This document shows positions 35,369 to 44,586 of a DNA stretch of 64,000 nt, in pieces. This DNA comes from Chachezhania antarctica. GTDB taxonomy: Bacteria > Pseudomonadota > Alphaproteobacteria > Rhodobacterales > Rhodobacteraceae. A model generated the notes under the pieces. It ran no database searches. It saw nothing but the letters and a program-made list of their open reading frames with translations, and was not told the origin of the DNA. How positions within the stretch are numbered: the first letter of the stretch is position 1; the number at the start of each line of letters is the position of its first letter. Where the stretch lies: NCBI RefSeq assembly GCF_003646465.1, contig NZ_QZEX01000006.1:167624-231623 (forward strand), given 5' to 3'. Position numbers and translations under genes: made by a program.

Positions 35369-36856
35369 TCAGTCCGTGTTGATCCAGATCGCCTTGGTGT
35401 CGAGGTATTCTTCCATGTGCTCGGTCCCGCCCTCGCGACCGTAGCCCGACATCTTGACGCCGCCGAAGGGCACTGCCGGGTCGATGGCGTGGTACATGTT
35501 CACCCAGACCGATCCGGCCTTGATCCGGTGCGCCAGCTTGTGCGCGGTGCCCAGATGGGTGGAAAACACGCCTGCGGCCAGCCCGTAGGGCGTGGCATTG
35601 GCGCGCTCGACAACCTCGTCGATGCTGTCGAAGGGCAGGGCCGAGATCACGGGGCCGAAGATTTCCTCCCGCGCGATGGACATGTCATCGGTCACCCCGC
35701 CGAAAACGGTGGGCTGGAAGAAATGACCGCCCTCGAACGCAGCGCCTTCGACACGGCTGCCGCCTGTCATGACCTGCGCGCCTTCGTTGGGGCCGGCGGA
35801 CAGGTAACCGGCGATGCGGTCCGCCTGCCGGGCCGAGATGATCGGGCCGATATCCGTGCCCTCGTCGATGCCGTGGCCGATCCGCAGGTTTGCGGCGAAT
35901 TCGGACACGCGGCGGACGAATTCGTCATGGATCTCGCGCGCGACGAACAGGCGCGACCCGGCGATGCAGATCTGGCCCGAGTTCGCGAAGACCGACATCG
36001 CGGCGACAGGCACTGCCTTTTCGATGTCCGCATCCCGGCAGACGATCACGGGCGACTTGCCGCCCAGCTCCAGCGAGACGTGCTTGAGGTTACCGGTGGC
36101 TGCCCGCGCGATGGCCTGCCCAGTCGCGGTCGAGCCGGTGAAGACGATCTTGTCGACGCCAGGATGTTCGGCCAGTGCTGCGCCTGCATCGGCGCCCGTG
36201 CCGGTGACGATGTTCAGCACGCCGTCCGGCAGCCCGGCCTCTTGCATGATCCTCGCGATCATCAGGACGGTCAGGGAGGCTTCCTCGGACGGTTTCAGGA
36301 CCACGGTGCAGCCGGTGGCGATGGCCGGTCCGATCTTCCAGATCGACCCGGCAATGGGGGCGTTCCACGGAATGATGGCACCCACGACACCCACGGGTTC
36401 GCGGACGGTCTGGGAATAGATCTCGCCTGGGAAGGAATTGGCAATCGTCTGGCCGTGGATCGTGACGGCCTGCCCGGCGTAGAACCGCAGCATTCCCAGC
36501 ACCCGGCGGCTGTTGCCCAGCGTCCGCTGGATGGGCATCCCCATGTCGAGCGTATCGGACAGGCAGAGGTCTTCCCATTCCGCCTCGAACCGTTCGGCGA
36601 TGCGCAGCAGAAGGGCCTGGCGTTCGAACGGGGTCCACTTGGACCATGGGCCTTCAAAGGCCTTGCGTGCCGCGGTCACCGCCGCGTCGATGTCGGCCTT
36701 GCCGCCCTTGGGCACGGTCGCCAGCAGCGTGCCATCGGCCGGGTTGCGGGCGTCCATCGCCTCGCCCGAGCGTGCCTCGCACCAGTTGCCGTCGATGAAC
36801 ATGGGGCGGAAACCGCCATCGTAAAGCGCCGTGGCCGCAGCCTTCCAGTCTTTCAT
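35369..36856 (-). CDS. Aldehyde dehydrogenase family protein
   Basis: A 495-residue NAD(P)-dependent aldehyde dehydrogenase. Catalytic Glu lies in LELGGKSPVIV and catalytic Cys in NSGQICIAGSRLFV. The cofactor segment IIPWNAPIAGSIWKIGPAIA and the C-terminal PFGGVKMSGYGREGG are standard. First gene of a minus-strand run leading into a TRAP transporter, so it probably acts on an aldehyde made from the imported compound. The start MKDWKAA follows GGAGACGGG. Confidence 0.9.
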   Translation of the reverse strand: MKDWKAAATALYDGGFRPMFIDGNWCEARSGEAMDARNPADGTLLATVPKGGKADIDAAVTAARKAFEGPWSKWTPFERQALLLRIAERFEAEWEDLCLSDTLDMGMPIQRTLGNSRRVLGMLRFYAGQAVTIHGQTIANSFPGEIYSQTVREPVGVVGAIIPWNAPIAGSIWKIGPAIATGCTVVLKPSEEASLTVLMIARIMQEAGLPDGVLNIVTGTGADAGAALAEHPGVDKIVFTGSTATGQAIARAATGNLKHVSLELGGKSPVIVCRDADIEKAVPVAAMSVFANSGQICIAGSRLFVAREIHDEFVRRVSEFAANLRIGHGIDEGTDIGPIISARQADRIAGYLSAGPNEGAQVMTGGSRVEGAAFEGGHFFQPTVFGGVTDDMSIAREEIFGPVISALPFDSIDEVVERANATPYGLAAGVFSTHLGTAHKLAHRIKAGSVWVNMYHAIDPAVPFGGVKMSGYGREGGTEHMEEYLDTKAIWINTD

Positions 36857-37057
36857 CCCGTCTCCTTCGCCTTGCGTGGACCACGCCCTGCCTGCGGCGC
36901 GGCCGGTCACGCGCTTCCTCTACACCCGGCCCGGCGGGGAACGCCAGTGGTCGCAGGGCTGATGCTGGTGCGGGAGCGTATCCGCCGGAACGCACAACGC
37001 CGCCCGCGAGGGGGCGACGTTGCGGACGGCAGATAGAAGGAACTGTTCCCCTTGTGC

Positions 37058-37085
37058 GTCGCGCCTCCGGAACCGGAGGCGCGAC
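37058..37085 (-). terminator. Strong hairpin directly after phoX
   Basis: GTCGCGCCTCCGG, AA, CCGGAGGCGCGAC is a perfect 13-bp stem six bases after the phoX stop. No T run follows on either strand, so the terminator role is uncertain. Confidence 0.5.
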
Positions 37086-37091
37086 GGCCGG

Positions 37092-38990
37092 TCAGCCGAT
37101 CAGGCCGTTGTCGTCCCGCTTGACCGCGATCACCGACGACCGGGGCAGGGCGCCGCCGCCATCGGGCCAGTCGCCGCCCGGGTGCTGGATGCCCACGAAC
37201 ATCGTGCGGCGGTCGGCGGACCATGTCAGGCCGGTGACCTCGCACCCGTTGGGCCCGGTCAGGAAGCGCGCGATCTCTCCCGTGGCCGGGTCGCCCACCA
37301 GCATCTGGTTGTTGCCCTGACCCGCGAACTCGCCTTCGTTGCTGTCATCGCCATCGGTCTGGATCCAGACCAGCCCGCTGCTGTCAAAACCCATCCCGTC
37401 GGGCGAGTTGAACATGTTGCCCGCGGTCACGTTGTCCGACCCGGCATAGGCGCCGTCGTGCACCTCCGGGTTGCCGGCCATGACGTACAGGTCCCAGTCG
37501 AACGTATCGGCCGCGTGGTCATCCCCGTGCGGGCGCCAGCGCACGATCTGGCCGTAATTGTTGGCCTCGCGCGGGTTGGGGCCGTTCACCGGCGTCGCGT
37601 CGCCGCCGGCATTGGGCTTCACGCCGCGGTTCTTGTTGTTGGTCAGGCAGCAATAGGCTTCCACCGAGTGGGGATTCGCGGCGATCCATTCCGGCCGGTC
37701 CATCGTCGTCGCACCCACGGCCGAGCCCGCCATGCGCGAGAAGATCAGGATCTCGGCCATGTCCATGCCGGTGGCCTCGGGCGTCAGTGCCAGCCATTCG
37801 CCGGTGCCGTCATCATTGTATTTCGCGACATAAAGCGTGCCGTCGTCCAGCAGGCCGTCCGTCGAACCACCGGGCTGGTAGACGCCGTTCGAGACGAAGC
37901 GATACAGGAACTCGCCACGCTCATCATCGCCCATGTAGACCACGACCCGCCCGTCGGTGGACAGGACCACCGCCGCGTTCTCGTGCTTGAAGCGGCCAAG
38001 GCCCGTGTGCTTCACGGGCGTGCTGTCGGGATCGGTCGGGTCGATCTCGACGATCCAGCCGGCGCGGTGCGGTTCGTTGGGGTTTTTCGAGATGTCGAAG
38101 CGCGGGTCCCACTTGTGATAGTCGTAGCCCCAGCCATCGGGCCCGATACCATAGCGGTCATAGCCTGCTACGGTTTCAGACGGCAGATCCTCGGGCAGGG
38201 CGTCGGTGGCGCCGAAGTAGCCGTTGAAGTTTTCCTCGCAGGTCAGGTAGGTGCCCCACGGCGTCTTGCCGGACCCGCAGTTGTTCAGCGTGCCCAGCGA
38301 CGCGGTGCCGGTCGGATCGGCCTCGGTCTTCAGCAGGTCGTGACCGGCGGCGGGGCCGGTGATCGTCATCGGCGCATTGTGGGTGATGCGGCGGTTGAAC
38401 GGGCTGTCCTTGACGATCTGCCAGCCGTTCTCGCCCTCGGCGATCTCCATCACCACCACGCCCTGCAGGTTCTGGAACTTCAGCACGTCATCGGCATTGG
38501 CGGGCGTGCCGTCCTGCGCCGCGGGCAGGTTGGTCTTCCGGTTGGCGTATTCGTGGTTGATCGCGATCAGCTGGTGACCCTGGAACGAAAAGGTCTCCAT
38601 CCCGTCGGTATTCTCGCCGAAGACCTTGTCGGAGTTTTCGACCGGGCCGCCATTGGCAACGTCGTAGCCGTCGGCGGCCGAGACGAGCGGATCGCCCCAG
38701 CGTGCAAGAACCGTCGCGGTGTAGCCTTCGGGAACATGCACCATGCCGTCGGTCTGGGCCCCGATCGGGGTGAAGGGAAAGCGCGAGGCGTTCTGCGCAA
38801 GGGCAGAGGTGCTGCCGAACAGGCCCGTTCCCATGACGGCCGCGCCCGACCCGAAGGCCAGCACGCCGTTCAGGAAACCGCGCCGCGAGACCGCGCGTTC
38901 CACCACGCGGTCGAAATCGTTTTCGTGGGGACGGGGGAAGTTCAGTTCGTCCCAATCGTCGGCGGACAGGTCTGCGGGAGGTTTGGTCAT
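37092..38990 (-). CDS. phoX: PhoX family alkaline phosphatase (DUF839), Tat-exported
   Basis: A 632-residue calcium/iron-type alkaline phosphatase that releases phosphate from organic esters outside the inner membrane. A long polar N-terminus precedes the twin-arginine signal SRRGFLNGVLAFGSGAAVMG at about residues 35-54, as usual for PhoX. Family blocks include GTYLTCEENFNGYFG, the DPRFDISKNPNEPHRAGWIV segment and TGLGRFKHENAAVVL. The start MTKPPAD is preferred over one four codons earlier because GGAGCATCCG gives it a site. I saw no convincing Pho box upstream. Confidence 0.92.
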   Translation of the reverse strand: MTKPPADLSADDWDELNFPRPHENDFDRVVERAVSRRGFLNGVLAFGSGAAVMGTGLFGSTSALAQNASRFPFTPIGAQTDGMVHVPEGYTATVLARWGDPLVSAADGYDVANGGPVENSDKVFGENTDGMETFSFQGHQLIAINHEYANRKTNLPAAQDGTPANADDVLKFQNLQGVVVMEIAEGENGWQIVKDSPFNRRITHNAPMTITGPAAGHDLLKTEADPTGTASLGTLNNCGSGKTPWGTYLTCEENFNGYFGATDALPEDLPSETVAGYDRYGIGPDGWGYDYHKWDPRFDISKNPNEPHRAGWIVEIDPTDPDSTPVKHTGLGRFKHENAAVVLSTDGRVVVYMGDDERGEFLYRFVSNGVYQPGGSTDGLLDDGTLYVAKYNDDGTGEWLALTPEATGMDMAEILIFSRMAGSAVGATTMDRPEWIAANPHSVEAYCCLTNNKNRGVKPNAGGDATPVNGPNPREANNYGQIVRWRPHGDDHAADTFDWDLYVMAGNPEVHDGAYAGSDNVTAGNMFNSPDGMGFDSSGLVWIQTDGDDSNEGEFAGQGNNQMLVGDPATGEIARFLTGPNGCEVTGLTWSADRRTMFVGIQHPGGDWPDGGGALPRSSVIAVKRDDNGLIG

Positions 38991-39220
38991 CGGATGCTCC
39001 ATGCTTGATCGGCAGCCCGCGGGAAACGGGGCGCCGGATGTCTGGCAGGGTCAATTCTGAATGAACCATATATCGGCAATGTGACGACTCACCCACGGAA
39101 TTTCTGGCACGCAGAATTTCTGCACGATCCGTGGGGGCTCCCGCCAGCTTGGAGCGTGGTTCCCGGCCGGCGCTGCGCTACAACCGTCGCTGAACCGGGA
39201 AAATCGGGAACGGCGTGAAC

Positions 39221-39250
39221 GAAAAACCCCCGCGCCGGGGCACGGGGGCT
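39221..39250 (-). terminator. Terminator of the TRAP system 2 operon
   Basis: On the minus strand GCCCCCGTG and CGCGGGGG pair around CCCCGG and are followed by TTTTTC (AAAAA at 39222-39226 on the plus strand). Confidence 0.75.
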
Positions 39251-39276
39251 TCGGTTTTCGGCAGTGATGCCCGCGA

Positions 39277-40350
39277 TCAGCGGTAGGGGTAGCCTGCCTT
39301 TTCCATGGTCGCGGCGTATTTCTTGAACGCGTCGACAACGCGCTTGGGCCGGTCGCCCTGCGCCGCGATCTGGTCCCAGAAGACTTCGGCGTCCTTGACG
39401 ACCTGGTTCCATTCCTCGGGCGGGATCGAGGTCAGCTCCATCTTCTCGCCTTCGACGCGCAGCAGCGCCTCGCCGCCCCAGTACCAGCCGGCACGGTAAT
39501 AATGCGACTGGTCGATGCTCATCAGGTAGAGCTCCTTCAGGTGCGGCGGCACCTTTTCCCAGCTTTCGGTGTTGGCGAAATACGATCCGAACCATGCGCC
39601 GGTGACCGAGTTCGTGAGCGCGTAGTTGCACAGATCGGCCCAGCCGACCTCGTAGGCTTCGGTGAACCCGCACCAAGCCACGCCGTCCAGTTCGCCGGTC
39701 TGCAGCGCGACTTCCACGTCGTCCCACGGCACGGTGACGGGGATCAGGCCGTATTGCGACAGGAAGCGACCGGCGGTCGGCACACCGAACACGCGCTTGC
39801 CGCGCATGTCTTCGAGCGAGCGGATGGGTTCCTTCGTGAAGATGTGCAGCGGGTCCCATGCACCGGCTGACAGCCACGTGACATTGTCGACTTCGCTATA
39901 GGCTTCTTCCCAGATCTCCTTCAGGCCGTAGTTCTGGAACAGGGCCGTCACATCCAGCGAATAGCGGGTGGCGAACGGGAAGTAGCCGCCGAAGACGGCG
40001 ATATCGACGGGCGAGGCCATCGTCGCTTCATCCGACTGCACGGCGTCAATCGTGCCGTTCTGCAGCGCGCGGAACAGTTCGGCCGTGGGGACAAGCTGGT
40101 CGGCGTAGTAAAGCTCGATCTCCATGTCGCCATTCGCGGCCTCGTTGAAGGCATCGATCTGCGGCTTGATCACGTGCGCGCCCAGCGGGGCGCCGGAATA
40201 GGATTGCAGTCGCCACTTGATCGGGCCCTGCTGCGCGATGGCGGCAGGCGCGGCCAGCGCCGACGCGGCGCCGACGGCGGAACCGGCCAGGAACTTCCGG
40301 CGTGTACTCAGGATCTTTTCCGAAGGGGATTGTTTCTTGGTGTCAGTCAT
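39277..40350 (-). CDS. TRAP transporter substrate-binding protein, system 2 (TakP-like)
   Basis: A 357-residue periplasmic receptor with a Tat-like signal (STRRKFLAGSAVGAASALAA, twin Arg at about 17-18). The mature protein resembles the TakP branch of DctP proteins: IKWRLQSYSGAPLGAHVIKP, YYADQLVPTAELFRALQNGT, VDIAVFGGYFPFATRY. Members of this branch bind keto acids and, in at least one Rhodobacter case, polyols. It is the last gene of the operon DeoR-DctQ-DctM-DctP, 57 bases after dctM. Ligand unknown; the polyol-type enzymes across the divergent promoter point to a sugar alcohol or a related acid. Confidence 0.9.
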   Translation of the reverse strand: MTDTKKQSPSEKILSTRRKFLAGSAVGAASALAAPAAIAQQGPIKWRLQSYSGAPLGAHVIKPQIDAFNEAANGDMEIELYYADQLVPTAELFRALQNGTIDAVQSDEATMASPVDIAVFGGYFPFATRYSLDVTALFQNYGLKEIWEEAYSEVDNVTWLSAGAWDPLHIFTKEPIRSLEDMRGKRVFGVPTAGRFLSQYGLIPVTVPWDDVEVALQTGELDGVAWCGFTEAYEVGWADLCNYALTNSVTGAWFGSYFANTESWEKVPPHLKELYLMSIDQSHYYRAGWYWGGEALLRVEGEKMELTSIPPEEWNQVVKDAEVFWDQIAAQGDRPKRVVDAFKKYAATMEKAGYPYR

Positions 40351-40407
40351 GTCCGGGTCTCACTCTCTCTGTTGAAGTCTTTTGGTTGGGTCTTGGGGTC
40401 GTCATCG

Positions 40408-41745
40408 TCACCGCGTGACCTGCGGCAGCCACAGGGCCAGTTGCGGGAACACCATCACCAGCGCGATGGACGCGGCCATCATCAGCACGAAGGGCCAGAT
40501 CGACCGGTAGATGTCGGACAGCGTGATCTCCTTCGGCGCCATCGAGCGCATGAGGAACAGGTTGTAGCCGAAGGGCGGCGTGATGTAGGCGATCTGGCAG
40601 GTCATCGTGTAGAGCACGCCGAACCAGATCAGCTGCGCGTTGCCGCTGCCCATGCCCAGATCCAGCGTCTTGACCAGCGGCACGTAAAGCGGCGCCACGA
40701 TCACCAGCATCGCGGTATCGTCCAGGAACATGCCCATCACGATGAACGACAGCTGCATCATGATGATCACCTGCCAGGGTGTCAGTTCCCACCGCGTGAT
40801 GAACAGGCTTTCGATGGCGCGCACCGCGCCGATCCCGTCGAAGACGGCGCCAAAGGCGAGGGCTGCCAGGATCAGCCACAGGAACATGCACGAAATGCCC
40901 AGCGTCTTGCGCGCGGTGTCGTGCATCATCCGGAAGCTGAACCGGCCCTTCAGAATCGCCGCCAGCGTCGCCGCCGTGGCCCCCACGGCGGAGCTTTCCA
41001 CCAGCGACGTGTAGCCCATGATGAACAGACCCGTCATCGCGAAGAAGATCAGGAAGGGGATGATGCCGAACCGCAGAAGCTTCAGCTTCTCCGACAGGGG
41101 CATGTTCAGTTCGTCCTCGGACACGGTCGGGGCGAGCTTGGGGTTAAGCTTCGTGCGCACGACGACATAGATCACGAACATCGCCGCCATCATCAGCCCC
41201 GGGATGACCCCCGCCAGCCAAAGCTGCGACACCGGCTGCCGTGCGATCATGCCATAAAGCACCATCACGACCGATGGCGGCACAAGAATGCCCAGCGACG
41301 ACCCGCCCTGCACCACGCCCGTGATCAACACCTTGTCGTAACCCCGGCGCAGCATCTCGGGCAGAGCAATCGTGGCCCCGATGGCCATGCCCGCGACCGA
41401 CAGCCCGTTCATGGCCGAAATGATCACCATCAGGAAGATCGTGCCGATGGCCAGCCCGCCGGCCATACGCCCGAACCAGACATGCAGCATCTTGTACAGG
41501 TCCTCGGCGATCCCCGCCTCGGACAGCACGTAGCCCATGTAGATGAACAGCGGCAGCGTCAGCATCGGGAACCAGTTGAAGAGCTTGAACGCGGCCGAAA
41601 ACGGGATCTCGATCCCGCCGGTGCCGTACAGCATCAGCACCATCGCCGCGCCCACGGCCCCGATGGCGCCGAAGACGCGCTGGCCGGTCAGCAGAAGCAC
41701 CATCGTGGCGCCGAACATCGTCAGCGCGATCAGTTCCGGATTCAT
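40408..41745 (-). CDS. TRAP transporter large permease (DctM type), system 2
   Basis: A 445-residue carrier subunit with about 12-13 helices. Family segments: MNGLSVAGMAIGATIALPEM, SSLGILVPPSVVMVLYG, FLDDTAMLVIVAPLYVPLVK and AYITPPFGYNLFLMRSMAPK. The start overlaps the dctQ stop as ATGA. Confidence 0.92.
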   Translation of the reverse strand: MNPELIALTMFGATMVLLLTGQRVFGAIGAVGAAMVLMLYGTGGIEIPFSAAFKLFNWFPMLTLPLFIYMGYVLSEAGIAEDLYKMLHVWFGRMAGGLAIGTIFLMVIISAMNGLSVAGMAIGATIALPEMLRRGYDKVLITGVVQGGSSLGILVPPSVVMVLYGMIARQPVSQLWLAGVIPGLMMAAMFVIYVVVRTKLNPKLAPTVSEDELNMPLSEKLKLLRFGIIPFLIFFAMTGLFIMGYTSLVESSAVGATAATLAAILKGRFSFRMMHDTARKTLGISCMFLWLILAALAFGAVFDGIGAVRAIESLFITRWELTPWQVIIMMQLSFIVMGMFLDDTAMLVIVAPLYVPLVKTLDLGMGSGNAQLIWFGVLYTMTCQIAYITPPFGYNLFLMRSMAPKEITLSDIYRSIWPFVLMMAASIALVMVFPQLALWLPQVTR

Positions 41746-42254
41746 GACAGCACCTCACCGCGCAGCGCGGCCACGTGCTTGAAGACCTCGGAAATCGTCT
41801 GGGCGATCATCAGGAAGATGCAGCCGACCATCAGTGCCTTGATCGGGATCATCGACGGGTTCCACATGGAAAACCGGTGCTCATCCGTGTCGATCGCGTA
41901 TTCCAGCGAGGAAATCGAGCCGATGCACAGCACCACAAGATAGAACATCAGGCAGGCCGAGGTGATCAGGTCGATCCGGTGCTTGCCGCGTTCCGACAGA
42001 CGGTCATACAGCAGATCCATGCGGACATGATCGCCCTCCTTCAGCGTCTTGGCGCCGCCCATGAAGTAATAGGCCGCCAGCGTGAACTGCGCCGCCTCGA
42101 TGCACCAATGCAGCGGGATGTCGATGACGTTGCGGGTGATGGCGTCGAGCAGCAGGATGCCGACCATCAGGAAGATCAGGTACATCGCGACAACACCCAC
42201 ATAATCGGCAAGGCGATCGACGGTGCTGACATACAGTCGGATGGGCTTGGGCAT
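41742..42254 (-). CDS. TRAP transporter small permease (DctQ type), system 2
   Basis: A 170-residue four-helix protein. The family core reads DAITRNVIDIPLHWCIEAAQ then FTLAAYYFMGGAKTLKEGDH and VRMDLLYDRLS. It is longer between helices 2 and 3 than the system 1 partner, as common for TakQ-like subunits. It lies 34 bases after the DeoR regulator, so regulator and transporter are one operon. Confidence 0.9.
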   Translation of the reverse strand: MPKPIRLYVSTVDRLADYVGVVAMYLIFLMVGILLLDAITRNVIDIPLHWCIEAAQFTLAAYYFMGGAKTLKEGDHVRMDLLYDRLSERGKHRIDLITSACLMFYLVVLCIGSISSLEYAIDTDEHRFSMWNPSMIPIKALMVGCIFLMIAQTISEVFKHVAALRGEVLS

Positions 42255-42288
42255 GCTGTCCTTCGTTCGTACTTCACTTGGGGGCGGG

Positions 42289-43053
42289 CTACAGAACCTC
42301 GGCCCCTGCGGCTTTCAGGGCGGAATAATGGGCCGAGGGCGGCATGCCCTCGGTCAGAACAAGCTGAACGGTCTCCAGGTCGCAAACATGGAACCCGGCG
42401 CACCGCCCGAATTTCGACGGAACGGTCAGGAAGCAGACACTCTGTGACACCTTGATCATCGCGCGCGCGACTTCTGCTTCGTCGGGGTCGGCATCCGTCA
42501 CGCCAAGATCCGCATCGATGCCCGTGGGCGTCAGAATCGCGTGGTCTGCGCGGAAGCGGCCGATCTGTTCCACGACCATCGGTCCCACCGTCTGGCTGTT
42601 GGCGCGCCCAAAGGCCCCGCCCAGCAGGTAGACGCGGTTGTTGCCGGACGCGGAAAGCGCCTCGGCCGCGGCGACGGAATTGGTGATGGCGGTCAGGCCG
42701 GGGATGCGTGCGAGCACGGAGCAGGCGATCAGCGTGGTCGACCCGGTATCGAGAAACACTGTTTCGCCGGGGGACACGACCTGTGTCAGCTTTTCGGCAA
42801 GGTTCTGTTTTTCCTCGCGCTCCTCGGTCATGCGCGCGTCGAACGGCGCTTCGACATGAAGGCGCGGGCGGTCCCCGATCCGACGCGCCCCGCCGTGGAC
42901 CTTGCGCAAAAGGCCCAGTTCCTCAAGCTTCGTCAGATCGCGCCGGATGGTTTCGACGGACACGTCGAAACGTAGTGCCAGGTCATCGACGCTGACATTG
43001 CCCTCGACCGCCACCAGATCCGAAATCTGTTCTCTGCGAACCGAACCCTTCAC
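42289..43053 (-). CDS. DeoR family transcriptional regulator (second GlpR-like)
   Basis: A 254-residue DeoR repressor. The HTH is RREQISDLVAVEGNVSVDDL, then VETIRRDLTKLEELGLLRKV and HGGAR. The sugar-phosphate-sensing domain has FLDTGSTTLIACSVL, AITNSVAAAEAL and LLGGAFGRANSQTVGP. It is divergent from the GlpA-like operon and leads the TRAP system 2 operon, so it very likely controls both through the repeated site at 43120-43177. The inducer is presumably the phosphorylated product of the FGGY kinase. Confidence 0.9.
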   Translation of the reverse strand: MKGSVRREQISDLVAVEGNVSVDDLALRFDVSVETIRRDLTKLEELGLLRKVHGGARRIGDRPRLHVEAPFDARMTEEREEKQNLAEKLTQVVSPGETVFLDTGSTTLIACSVLARIPGLTAITNSVAAAEALSASGNNRVYLLGGAFGRANSQTVGPMVVEQIGRFRADHAILTPTGIDADLGVTDADPDEAEVARAMIKVSQSVCFLTVPSKFGRCAGFHVCDLETVQLVLTEGMPPSAHYSALKAAGAEVL

Positions 43054-43119
43054 GGATCAATCCACCCCTGCGCTTGAAAATACGCCATTTGCACAAGTGT
43101 CAGGCGCCCGTGTCAAACA

Positions 43120-43184
43120 AAAAATTGACTGAGTGGGCAATATTGGCATGAAAAATTGACTGATCAGGCGATACTGGTTAGAAA
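43120..43184 (+). promoter_or_regulatory. Tandem 27-base operator repeats and promoter of the GlpA-like operon
   Basis: AAAAATTGACTGA begins both 27-base units (43120-43146 and 43151-43177), which start 31 bases apart and agree at 22 of 27 positions by my count. The second copy supplies a -35 box TTGACT (43156-43161), 17 bases from TAGAAA (43179-43184). A bound DeoR protein would block this promoter. A TTGACA on the minus strand (43111-43116) may serve the divergent operon, with a poor -10. Confidence 0.65.
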
Positions 43185-43230
43185 TGTTGCAAACCATGCC
43201 GGCACACGCCCGGCCTGCCCGGAGCGGCGG

Positions 43231-44586
43231 ATGACACAGACCTATGATGTTGCGATAATCGGTGCCGGCGTTGTCGGCTGCGCGATTGCCCGCCGCCTGA
43301 CGCTGGATGGCGCGCGGGTGGTGGTGCTGGAAAAGGGGGCCGACATCCTCGATGGCGCGTCCAAGGCCAACAGCGCCATCCTGCACACCGGCTTCGACGC
43401 GCCCGAAGGATCGGTGGAGCTGGCCTGCATTCAGGAAGGTCATCGCGAATACGAAACGCTGCGGGCGGGGATGAACCTCCCGCTCGACCGCTGCGGGGCG
43501 CTGGTGCTGGCCTGGACCAAAGAACAGGAAGCGCGCCTGCCCGCGCTGATCGCGCACGCACGGGCCAACGGGGTGGACGATGTCGTGCCGCTTGGCCGGG
43601 CCGAGGTGCTGGCACTGGAACCGAACCTCAACAGCACGCTGCGGGCCGGGTTCCGGGTGCCGGGGGAAAGCCTGGTCGACCCGTGGTCGGCGCCCCATGG
43701 CTACCTGTTGCATGCGCTGCTGAACGGCGCGGATCTGGAACGGTCGTGCGAGGTGCAGGGCGGGACCTTCGACGGGGACCGCTGGACGCTCGCCACCTCC
43801 AAGGGGCCCGTCGCCGCGCGCCATGTGGTCAATGCCGCCGGTCTCTATGGTGACCGGATCGACCAGATGCTGCTGGGCGAGGCGCATTTCACGATCCGCC
43901 CCCGCAAGGGCCAATTTGTTGTCTACGACAAGAGGGCGGCTCGGCTGGCGCGGCACATCCTGCTGCCGGTGCCCACCGACAAGACCAAGGGCATCGTCGT
44001 GTGCCGGACGATCTGGGGCAACCTGCTGGTCGGCCCCACCGCCGAAGATCAGGACGACCGCGAAACCGCCGCGCTGGACGCACCCACGCTGAAGATGCTG
44101 GATGCAAAGGGCGCCGAGATCCTGCCGGCACTGGCGGACGAAGAAGTGACGACGATCTATGCCGGCCTCCGCCCCGCCAGCGAGTTCAAGGACTACCAGC
44201 TGCGCACGCATGAGGGTCGCAACATGATCACCGTCGGCGGCATACGGTCCACTGGCCTCAGCGCGGCGCTGGGACTGGCGGCGCATGTCGGGCGCACGCT
44301 CGCCGGGGAATATCAGGCTCTTCCCGACCCCACGATCCCGCGCATGGCCATGCTGGCGGAAGACCAGACCCGCGACTGGCAACTGCCCGGCAATGACGGC
44401 GTGCTGTGCCATTGCGAAAAGGTTACCTTCCGTGAAGCCCGCGCCGCGCTGACCGGCCCGTTGGCCCCGCAAAGCTTCGCCGGGTTCAAGCGCCGCACCC
44501 GCGCGACGATGGGCCGGTGCCAGGGCTTCTATTGCGGACAGGCGGTGCAGGATCTGCTGGACAGCGAAGGCCCCGGCCATGACTGA
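43231..44586 (+). CDS. GlpA-like FAD oxidoreductase with C-terminal [2Fe-2S] (BFD-like) domain
   Basis: A 451-residue flavoprotein. FAD-binding YDVAIIGAGVVGCAIARRLT begins at residue 5. The body resembles GlpA (anaerobic glycerol-3-phosphate dehydrogenase large subunit) and L-2-hydroxyglutarate oxidases (SKANSAILHTGFDA, VNAAGLYGDRID, AGLRPASEFKDY). The C-terminal BFD-like domain has Cys393, Cys395, Cys430 and Cys435 (LCHCEKVT and MGRCQGFYC), which would hold an iron-sulfur cluster. It overlaps the next gene by 8 bases. Probably it oxidises a phosphorylated polyol made by the kinase of the same operon; the exact substrate is open. Confidence 0.8.
   Translation: MTQTYDVAIIGAGVVGCAIARRLTLDGARVVVLEKGADILDGASKANSAILHTGFDAPEGSVELACIQEGHREYETLRAGMNLPLDRCGALVLAWTKEQEARLPALIAHARANGVDDVVPLGRAEVLALEPNLNSTLRAGFRVPGESLVDPWSAPHGYLLHALLNGADLERSCEVQGGTFDGDRWTLATSKGPVAARHVVNAAGLYGDRIDQMLLGEAHFTIRPRKGQFVVYDKRAARLARHILLPVPTDKTKGIVVCRTIWGNLLVGPTAEDQDDRETAALDAPTLKMLDAKGAEILPALADEEVTTIYAGLRPASEFKDYQLRTHEGRNMITVGGIRSTGLSAALGLAAHVGRTLAGEYQALPDPTIPRMAMLAEDQTRDWQLPGNDGVLCHCEKVTFREARAALTGPLAPQSFAGFKRRTRATMGRCQGFYCGQAVQDLLDSEGPGHD

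Noticed and set aside
37020-39008. 662-residue open frame on the plus strand
   Set aside because: It mirrors phoX, which has a Tat signal and family motifs throughout. The plus frame shows low-complexity Val/Gly/His-rich sequence typical of antisense shadows.
39010-39110. Pho box ahead of phoX
   Set aside because: Only loose GTGAC/GTCA words were found; no pair of CTGTCAT-like repeats at the right spacing.
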